Source of the DNA: CAVYEM01 sp963767635
Lineage (GTDB): Bacteria > Vulcanimicrobiota > Vulcanimicrobiia > Vulcanimicrobiales > Vulcanimicrobiaceae
NCBI GenBank assembly: GCA_963767635.1
Contig: CAVYEM010000001.1
Coordinates: 62,001-126,000 of the forward strand
Direction: 5' to 3'
DNA length: 64,000 bases
This document shows, piece by piece, positions 35,036 to 42,126 of this stretch (position 1 is its first letter; each line of letters begins with the position of its first letter). The position numbers were made by a program, and so were the translations under genes. The notes under the pieces are model-generated. The model was not told where the DNA came from and did no database searches. It saw only the letters and a list, made by a program, of their open reading frames with translations.

Positions 35036-35269
35036 ATGACGACCGACCCGCCGCCGATGCATTGGGCTCCGTGCCATGCGAACACAATCAAATACTTCAA
35101 GGCGTCGCTGACCTGCAGCAATGGACACTCAATGACATTACGCGGGCACAGCGTTTCTGCAGCCGGAATTGTCCGACCCAGTGTAGTGTGTCCCGCCATA
35201 GGCTGCGATTTTCACGACTATGTACGTCTCGATGAATGGAGTTTTGGTGATGTCGCCGCTCGGAGGTAG
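35036..35269 (+). CDS. zinc-ribbon protein following the E1 gene
   Basis: A 77-residue protein with Cys/His pairs in SLTCSNGHSMTLRGH and VVCPAIGCDFHDYVRLDEW, a likely single zinc ribbon. A WAPCHAN segment near the start may add ligands. Small zinc proteins accompany several bacterial Ubl operons, but I cannot match this one to a named family. An alternative frame from 34939 also carries cysteines (MVFCAVCCT), so an indel-split longer protein is possible. It is placed to act with the Ubl system or be separately induced. Confidence 0.55.
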   Translation: MTTDPPPMHWAPCHANTIKYFKASLTCSNGHSMTLRGHSVSAAGIVRPSVVCPAIGCDFHDYVRLDEWSFGDVAARR

Positions 35270-35383
35270 ACCCGAATGGCCTGAACGCTCGTTTCGCGTC
35301 GGCAGAAAGAAGCGTCAACGATGCCTTCTTGGGGATTCAGAAAGAGCGGGTGGACGCTGTCGAGCTTAAAGCGTGCGGCGCCG

Positions 35384-36332
35384 CTATTGGTAAACGGATA
35401 CCCAACGCTCGTGCTCCACTTTGAGCGATGAAACGACTTCGGCAATGAGATTGTCGTCGATAGACTCCTGGATTGCCGTTGCCGAATGGGTTCTTTGTTC
35501 GGAGTGCGCCGTACCGGCCCAGCAACGTCGGCATATTCCCGAAACTGAAGATCGTTGTGATACTGAATATCTGGATGGAATGATTCGTGGCGATACCGAT
35601 GTTGTGAGTCTGCGGCGCCGGAAGATGAGGTGAATAAGCGCGCGGCCAACACGCCCGTTGCCGTCGATGAAGGGGTGGATCGTTTCGAACTGGGCATGCG
35701 CGATCGCGGCTTGCGCTACCGTCGGCAGCGAGGAATCGTTGCAAAATGCGCATAGATCATCGAGAAGCGGATCGACCATTTCCCACGGTGGGGAACGAAG
35801 GATGCAGAGCACGGATCGTAACTGCTGCCACCGATCCAATTCTGTTGCGTGCGGTCTGTCCGCCGTGCTCTTTGAGCATTGGTGGTTCGAGCAGACGTCG
35901 ATGCGTTTCGCGAAGGAGCGCAGGCGTGATCGAACTACCCCTGTTTCCCGCTTGTATTGCATAAGCCATCGCATCAATATTTGCGAGCACTTCGGCCGCG
36001 GTTGCATCGCCTGAATCGTTGCCTTGTTGCCGCGCAGCGTCGGCTAATAGCAGCCGACGAGGGTCGACTACAAAGCCTTCGATATGGGACGAAACAACCG
36101 ATTCCGCACGCAACAAGAGGCGAGCCAGCGCTTCCACGTCGGCCAGCACGGTTGCCGTTCGATCGAGGTCCAAGATGGTGTGCTCGGCATCGGCAACGTC
36201 AGCCGCTTCCTCGCCGCCGATTGAAAGGTGGGTTTGGCCAGACCCATCGGGGATATAGACCGAGTAGGGGCTGCCTTGGTCATGCCGGGGGTACTCCCGT
36301 TCCGCGGGTAGGCCGCCAGCGGCCCAAGCCAA
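35384..36332 (-). CDS. Fic-family AMPylator-like protein, frameshifted
   Basis: The N-terminal part has a Fic_N-like domain with ESVVSSHIEGF, which contains the inhibitory S-x-x-x-E-G motif. One frame change near 35825 leads to QAAIAHAQFETIHPFIDGNG with the complete catalytic HPFIDGNGRVGRALIH. The C-terminal end is unclear between frames, so a further indel is likely. Fic enzymes transfer AMP (or other NMPs) to Ser/Thr/Tyr hydroxyls; the inhibitory motif suggests self-restraint. It converges on the Ubl operon, ending about 115 bases from the zinc-ribbon gene. Confidence 0.75.
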
Positions 36333-36404
36333 AGAATCCGGTTATTAAATCCGTTCGGACGTCAAAGAACCTTTTAATGTTCTAGAGGCTACCGTTGGAG
36401 TACA

Positions 36405-37215
36405 ATGGGAGCCATGGACAAAGAAGAAGCCGATGTCCGAAGAACTGCAGCGGTCCGAATGCTAGAGAAGGCGGCGGCAACCTACGCAAGTCACCCTGTG
36501 GACTTCGTTGCCTACTTGCGGACGGTGCAGCAAAAGTATCCGGATGTCGCGATAGTCGCCGAGATCAAGTCGCTGGTAGACAGTTCCGAGCGCCACGAGG
36601 AGGCTTTGGGAAAGGTCCGTTCTTTGCTAAAGAGCGCCTCAGAGGTGACCGAGCGACTACGTGTCGAGGTGAATGCGACCACTGAGCGGGCGCTTGCGGA
36701 ACGCCGACGTCGCCGTCGGCTGCAAATAGAGATTCGTCCGACGGAAGAGCATATAGTCGCGCGATTGATGGAAGCATTCAGCACAAACGAATCCGATGCA
36801 GGGCGGCAGATGCTGCAGATCGTTGGGCGTCTCGATAGATCTCGTCGACCGTGGTTTCATAATCGCGGCCCACCCCGCGACAGACGAGACTGCTGTAGAT
36901 GCGCTACCCGACCTCACCCGCGCGATGCGTCGCGACGTCTACCAATACCGCCATCTCGTTGAATTACCCCATCCATGGAGGCGACGACTGTATTTCAAGG
37001 GCCGCCGTCTTACGGTGTCACAAGTGATCGATCAGATGCGAGCGAATGGATGGAGCGTCGATCAGACGGCGGACGAGTTCGATCTTACCTCCGCTGCCAT
37101 TGCCGAAGCGCTTGAATATGCTGTGCGGAATGAGTCCTTGCTGAGGGAAGAAGCAGCGGAAGAGCGGCGCCGCGCGCGAATGGGTGCCACGCAACGTGCG
37201 TCTGCTGCTGGATGA
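36405..37215 (+). CDS. DUF433-type antitoxin with long N-terminal coiled coil, one frameshift
   Basis: The first 135 residues form an alpha-helical, partly coiled-coil region (VTERLRVEVNATTERALAER). After an indel near 36825 the protein continues SIDLVDRGFIIAAHPATDE and YFKGRRLTVSQVIDQMRANG with WSVDQTADEFDLTSAAIAEA, the DUF433 DNA-binding-like domain. DUF433 proteins are usually about 80 residues, so this one is N-terminally extended. Its end overlaps the DUF5615 gene by 32 bases, as expected of a toxin-antitoxin pair. Confidence 0.65.
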
Positions 37216-37558
37216 ATGCTGCGCACACAAGGCGCTTGTCAGCGAACTAAAAGCGCGCAACTATGATGTGGCTCGAAGCATCGATCTTGTTGGTGAAGGC
37301 GCGACCGATCCGATGGTTTTCGCGTGCGGAATTAGCGAGAATCGAATCCTGATCACTGCGAACTGTGGCGACTTCATCGCGCTCGCGGAAGCGAACGACG
37401 AGCATCCCGGCCTGATGCTGATATATCCAGACGACGGCGGAAATGCCATGCCCACGGCTGCAATAGTGAAGGCTGTAGTGAACGTGCGGCAAAGCTTCGG
37501 TGAAGACTTTGCCGCGCTCCGTGGACAGCGCATTCCGCTGCCGCAGTACGTCTGGTAA
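37184..37558 (+). CDS. DUF5615 PIN-like toxin
   Basis: The 124-residue product has RLLLDECCAHKALVSELKAR, ENRILITANCGDFIALAEAN and a short C-terminal strand-helix, the normal length and motif order of DUF5615 PIN-like proteins. Aspartates in LLDE and TANCGD correspond to acidic PIN residues. It starts at a GTG inside the DUF433-domain gene. The pair is expected to be a stabilising toxin-antitoxin module for the island's right end; RNase activity is presumed, not shown. Confidence 0.75.
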   Translation: MPRNVRLLLDECCAHKALVSELKARNYDVARSIDLVGEGATDPMVFACGISENRILITANCGDFIALAEANDEHPGLMLIYPDDGGNAMPTAAIVKAVVNVRQSFGEDFAALRGQRIPLPQYVW

Positions 37559-37649
37559 GGCGCCCGAAGGCTAAAACGGCCGCGAGTCAGGCCGGCGTCG
37601 CCGCCAATTGTCTGCACGATTCGGTGCGAAGCGCGTTCGGGAGTGCAAA

Positions 37650-37733
37650 CGAAAAAAGGTCGTCGACGCTTAGCAATGGAGGCCAAAGTAGACATACTCC
37701 GCAAACTAGGCATGCTCTTTGGGCCCTTTCACA
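37650..37733 (+). pseudogene. 3' relic of an integrase gene beside tRNA-Val
   Basis: The reading MEAKVDILRKLGMLFGPF matches the C-terminal EAKREALDKLGVLFPK of the intact integrase at 30650-30690. A preceding TKK corresponds to the segment after the catalytic Tyr (YTKST). Upstream sequence is gone. It indicates that the element right next to the tRNA once had its own integrase in the usual place. Confidence 0.65.
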
Positions 37734-37742
37734 GTGGGAGGG

Positions 37743-37768
37743 GACAAGGGTCAGGACAAGGGTCAAGA
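37743..37768 (+). repeat. putative recombinase arm site, right end
   Basis: Two copies of GACAAGGGTCA-like sequence lie 12 bases apart, matching the paired motifs at 16515-16540, 11884-11910 and 445-470. It sits 65 bases before the right attachment repeat. Confidence 0.5.
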
Positions 37769-37819
37769 GCTGATGAAGGGTGTAGTGCTATGGGAATCCG
37801 TCATATAAAATAACGTCAC

Positions 37820-37892
37820 GGGCGATTAGCTCAGCTGGGAGAGCGCCTCCCTTACAAGGAGGATGTCGGCGGTTCGAGCCCGTCATCGCCCA
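37820..37892 (+). tRNA. tRNA-Val (anticodon TAC), island attachment site
   Basis: A complete cloverleaf: acceptor GGGCGAT/ATCGCCC, D arm with AGCTCAGCTGGGAGAG, anticodon stem CCTCC/GGAGG with loop CTTACAA (anticodon TAC), and T arm with GGTTCGAGCC. The genome encodes CCA at 37893-37895. Bases 37834-37857 are repeated at 16376-16399 and are the right attachment site. The crossover region ends at the anticodon loop, so the island supplied the gene's 5' half and the original 5' half was displaced to the left end. Confidence 0.97.
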
Positions 37893-37940
37893 CCATGTGC
37901 GGCGGCGTTGCCTCCGGCCCCGGCTCCAAGGAACGATTTC

Positions 37941-38753
37941 GTGGAAACAGCAGCCCAGCATCGATTCATTCGCGTCGCGCACGAAGACGACGGCGCCATC
38001 GCGACCATTACCCTGGACCGCCCCGACAAGCGCAACGCCCTCTCGCTGGAGGTAATGCGCGAACTCATCGCCGCGTTTCGTGCCGTGGGCGACGACCCGC
38101 GAGCACGGGCCGTGATTCTGCGTGCCGAAGGCCCCGCGTTCAGCGCCGGCCATGACTTGCGCGAGCTGCAGTGCGGACCCTTGGACGACCCCGAGCGTGC
38201 CCTGCGGGACTACCGCGAAATCTTCGCCGTCTGCGTCGACCTCATGCAAACCATTCAGGCCATCCCCCAGCCCGTTATCGCCGAAGTCGCTGCGGTGGCA
38301 ACCGCGGCGGGGTGCCAGCTCGTGGCGACGTGCGACCTGGCGCTGGCGGCCCCCCAGGCCAAGTTCGCCACGCCGGGCGTGCGCATCGGCTTGTTCTGCA
38401 GCACGCCCATGGTAGCACTCACGCGTGCAATCGGCCGCAAGCGCGCCATGGAGATGCTCCTGACCGGCGATTACATCGACGCCGGCACCGCCGCCGAATG
38501 GGGGTTGATTAACCGCGTCGTTCCGGCCGAACAGCTGCACGAAGCGGCCGCAAATCTGGCACGCAAGATCGCCCAGGCGGGACGCAGCACGGTCCGGCTG
38601 GGCAAGAGCGCCTTCTACCAACAGATCGAGATGGATCAGGCCGGAGCATACGCCTTCGCCGCGGAAGTCATGTCCCAGAACGCCCGCAGCGACGACGCGC
38701 GCGAGGGCATCGGCGCGTTCATAGAAAAACGCGCGCCCATCTGGCGCGATTGA
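37941..38753 (+). CDS. enoyl-CoA hydratase/isomerase family protein
   Basis: A crotonase-fold protein with the typical ITLDRPDKRNALS, EGPAFSAGHDLREL (oxyanion loop) and the AGCQLVATCDLALA segment. The C-terminal helix carries a basic end. Length, 270 residues, is normal. The exact acyl-CoA is not predictable. The usual second catalytic Glu position reads GLFCSTPMVAL, so it may be of the ECHDC3-like, non-hydratase type. The GTG at 37941 has AAGGA nine bases upstream; it follows tRNA-Val by 48 bases. Confidence 0.85.
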   Translation: METAAQHRFIRVAHEDDGAIATITLDRPDKRNALSLEVMRELIAAFRAVGDDPRARAVILRAEGPAFSAGHDLRELQCGPLDDPERALRDYREIFAVCVDLMQTIQAIPQPVIAEVAAVATAAGCQLVATCDLALAAPQAKFATPGVRIGLFCSTPMVALTRAIGRKRAMEMLLTGDYIDAGTAAEWGLINRVVPAEQLHEAAANLARKIAQAGRSTVRLGKSAFYQQIEMDQAGAYAFAAEVMSQNARSDDAREGIGAFIEKRAPIWRD

Positions 38754-38761
38754 AAGACTTT

Positions 38762-38920
38762 TGCTATTATCGACTTCCGGCAAACCATTTCCGGCCTCGG
38801 TGCTGCATCGTGGGCAGCGGCCTGAGCGAATCGAAAAAGCGTCGCCCACACCCGGTATGCGGGCAACCGCATACGCGACGACAGTGAGGGCTCGCTCTTA
38901 GCGGGCCTTCCTGTTTTTTG
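38762..38920 (+). promoter_or_regulatory. structured leader or small RNA with terminator
   Basis: An extended -10 (TGCTATTAT, 38762-38770) starts a region with GTGGGC/GCCCAC arms, a strong hairpin GTATGCGG-GCAA-CCGCATAC with a GNRA tetraloop, and a terminator (GGGCTCGCT/AGCGGGCCT then CTGTTTTTT, about 38887-38919). The terminator ends 18 bases before the DUF5693 start. That layout fits a riboswitch or attenuator for the DUF5693-csaB-ileS operon, or a stand-alone small RNA. I do not recognise a known class. Confidence 0.5.
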
Positions 38921-38937
38921 CTCGAATCGGACGGCTC

Positions 38938-41023
38938 GTGAATCGTATCGACTCGCGAACGCGGTACGCTGCGGTGATACTCGCGATCGCGCTGCTCGCT
39001 TCGCTCTTCGTAGCGATCAGCCGCGTGAAGATCGAGCAGGACACGCGCCGGGTCGAAATCGCGATGGACTACAACGACTTCCTCGCGCTCTCGCGCTCGT
39101 ACAACTACAACCCCAACGCGTTTCTCCTGCGGCTACGCCGGGCCGGGCTTACCTCGCTTGCGCTGACCGAAGAGCTGGGCGGCTCGCTGACCGGTTCGAG
39201 CAGCAAAAACGCCTACGCCGTTTCGGGCATCGCGCTGCTCAATACGGCGCGCGTTTCACCGTTGGCGCAGCCGACGCTCGCGGCTCTGGTACGCAACGGA
39301 TCTGTGCGCGAGGGCTCGGTCTACCTGCTGGTCTACGACCGGCAGACGTTTGCGCGCTACCTGCAACAGCTGCCGCTGCACTTCGAGCGTTCGGGGATCG
39401 ACGTGCTGCGTTCTGCACTCGCCTTACGTTATCGCCATCCGCACGCAGATCGATTACTTCAACGCGATGGGCCTGGGGATTCCGGCCGATCAGATTCGCC
39501 TCGCTCGCAGGCTCGGATTCTTCGTCGTACCGCGCTTTCAAAACGACGAGCGGCTGCAGGACGGACAAATCGCCTCGATGTTCTCCGATTTGCACGCGGG
39601 CAAATGGGTCTCGACGGTTATTTTCTTCGGGCTGCGCAATCAAGTGCTGGGCTTTCCCGATCATTTGCAGGATACGGCCGGCGTCTTCAACGCGCGCAAG
39701 AACATGAACTTCGGCGAGATCGAAGTGTACGATCAAAGCCAAGTGCAAAAGGGAAACGCCGCGCTGGCCAACCTCATTCCGGGCCGCACCGTGCGCGTTC
39801 AGGCGATTGGCAGAGTCGGACTCGATAAGCTCACGCTGCCGGACATCGTCGCGCGCTACGAGCTGGGCGTGCGCGAGCGCAACGTGCGCGTCGTGTATCT
39901 GCGGCCGTTCGCGCACGAGTACAACAAGCTCTCGATCGAACAGACGAACGTCGAGATGGTGCGGCAGATCGCCGCCGATCTGCGGCGTTCCGGCTTCGAA
40001 CTCGGGCGCGCTTCGCCCATTCCGCTCTATCGCGGCAACGGCCGCGTGCTGATCGGGATCGCGGCGCTCGCCGTGCCGTCGCTGTTCGTGTTGCTGCTGG
40101 GCTGGTACGGCTGGTACGGCCGCCGTGGTCCGCTGCTCGCCGCCATTGCGTATGCGGCCACGATCGGTGTCTACGCCGCCGGCATCGCGTCGCACCACGA
40201 TCTGCTCGGGCGTTCGATCATTGCGCTTACCGGCGCGCTGCTGTTCGCGGTCGCGGCGTTTACCGCGCTCGCCGGGGCGTTTTTCGAAGAACCGGCCTCC
40301 TCGACGCGGCGGCAGCTCGCGCGCAGCCTGGGCTGGACGCTGCTTGCAACGGGCGTTGCGCTGCTGGGCGCGCTGCTCGTCGTAGGCGTCATGAGTTCGC
40401 CGCTGGCGATGGAGGAAGTGGAGCCGCTGCGCGGCGTGAAGCTCATTCTCGCAGCTCCGCCGGTGCTCGCGCTGGCGCTCTATCTGTTCACCGATCGCTT
40501 CAACTCGGGCATGCGCGGAGCGCGTGAAACGCTGGTCGCGCCGATTCGCATCTATCAGTTGATTCTGGCCGCCGTCGTGCTGGGCATCGGCGCCCTCGTC
40601 TTGATGCGCAGCGGCAATCAGAGCGACATCTCGCCCTCGCCGTTCGAACTAACCCTGCGCCATCACTTGACCGAACTGCTCAGCGTGCGCCCGCGCTTCA
40701 AAGAATTCGTCGTCGGCTTTCCGTTTCTCATGCTGCTGCCGGCGCTGCGTTGGGATCATCGGCGCAGCGTGGGCATCTTGCTCTCGCTGGCGATCGGGAT
40801 CGGCATCGGCGACGTCATCGACACGTTTTCACATCTGCATACTCCACTACTCATCTCGCTGCTGCGCGTGTTCAACGGGCTGGTCATCGGCGTCATCATC
40901 GGCGCCATCGCCGTCGCCGTCTATCGCCGCTTGATCGGCCGGCGCCAACGCCCGGATCACGGATCGTTCGGCGCATCCGCCCGTGAAACGGAATTCCTCG
41001 GCGCGCCAACCGTCGAGGTGTAG
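38938..41023 (+). CDS. DUF5693 membrane protein, one frameshift
   Basis: A signal-anchor-like start (YAAVILAIALLASLFVAI) leads to an extracytoplasmic domain with SGIDVLRSAL, PYVIAIRTQIDYFNAMGLGI, and about seven membrane segments in the last 300 residues. An extra base near 39424 splits the frame; restored length is about 695 residues. DUF5693 proteins are regularly encoded next to csaB, as here, and are thought to act in cell-surface polymer attachment. The start is GTG. Confidence 0.8.
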
Positions 41024-42126
41024 TGCGGCTGCTCATCTGCGGCTATTACGGGTTTGGAAATTTGGGAGACGAAGCGTTGCTGGAAGTGATCGTTTCGCAG
41101 CTCAAAACGCGCTATCCGTACGCGACGATCGACGTGCTCTCCGCAAAGCCCGACGAAACGGCGCACGAGTTGCGTGTGCTGGCAACCTCCCGCTGGGACG
41201 CGCGCGCGGTGCGCGGGGCGATCGATCGTGCCGACGTGCTGCTCTCGGGCGGAGGCGGGTTGCTGCAAAACGCGACCAGTTTGCGCAGTCTGATCTATTA
41301 TGCGGGCATTATCCGTGCCGCCGGACGAGCGAATAGGAAAGCGATGATCTTCGCGCAATCCATCGGTCCGCTCGATTTTTGGGGCAAGGCGATGGTCAGA
41401 GAGTGCTGCAAACATCTCACGGCCGCCACGGTGCGCGACCGGCGTTCCGTGCGCGTGCTCGATACGCTCGTGCCGCCGGAAGTGAACGTCGAGCAGACCG
41501 CCGATCCGGTCTTTCTGTACGATGCTGCGCAAGAACCGTTCGACCTCGAACCCGAAGGCCTGGGACCGCAGAGCGATCCGTTGGTCGTGTTCAGCGTGAG
41601 AAAGGCGAGGGGCATCACCGATCGCGTCGACGTGCTCGCGCGCGCGGCGGACCGCTTCGCGCAAGCGCACGGCGCTCGCGTAGCCTTTTTACCGCTGGGC
41701 GGCGCGGCAGATGCCGAGCTCTCGACGATGGTGATTCGCAAATGCAAGACCGCGCCCGTGCTGCTGCCCGAATATTCGCTGGCGCGCGCTGCCGCGATCA
41801 TCGCGCGCGCGAAGGCGCTCGTCGGCATGCGTCTCCACGCGCTGATCCTCGCAGCACGCTACGCTGTCCCCTTTTTGGCGATTCCGTACGATCCGAAAGT
41901 CTCGGCGCTCTGCGAAGAACTCGCCTACACGCTGCCGCCGTTGTTTACGCTCGAGTCTGACGCCCGCAAGCCCGATTTCGCGCACATCGACACGCTGGTG
42001 GATCGCCTGTGGTCGGAGCGCGAGTCCCTCTCGCAGCAGCTGCGCGAGGCGGCGGAGCGCCTGAGAACGCTCGCGCTGCGCAACTTCGATGTGCTGGACC
42101 GCGTCGTGCAAGGAAAGAGCGTATGA
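41023..42126 (+). CDS. csaB: polysaccharide pyruvyl transferase
   Basis: CsaB transfers pyruvate from phosphoenolpyruvate to cell-wall polysaccharide, making the anchor for SLH-domain S-layer proteins. Motifs: GYYGFGNLGDEALLE at the N-terminus, SGGGGLLQNATS, FAQSIGPL, and VGMRLHALILAARYAVPFLA with the conserved MRLH. The 367-residue length is normal. The GTG shares one base with the DUF5693 stop, and its stop overlaps the ileS start (ATGA). Confidence 0.9.
   Translation: MRLLICGYYGFGNLGDEALLEVIVSQLKTRYPYATIDVLSAKPDETAHELRVLATSRWDARAVRGAIDRADVLLSGGGGLLQNATSLRSLIYYAGIIRAAGRANRKAMIFAQSIGPLDFWGKAMVRECCKHLTAATVRDRRSVRVLDTLVPPEVNVEQTADPVFLYDAAQEPFDLEPEGLGPQSDPLVVFSVRKARGITDRVDVLARAADRFAQAHGARVAFLPLGGAADAELSTMVIRKCKTAPVLLPEYSLARAAAIIARAKALVGMRLHALILAARYAVPFLAIPYDPKVSALCEELAYTLPPLFTLESDARKPDFAHIDTLVDRLWSERESLSQQLREAAERLRTLALRNFDVLDRVVQGKSV

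Noticed and set aside
38777..38920. SRP 4.5S RNA or 6S RNA
   Set aside because: The conserved SRP tetraloop region is absent and the fold I can draw does not have the long single-bubble shape of 6S RNA.
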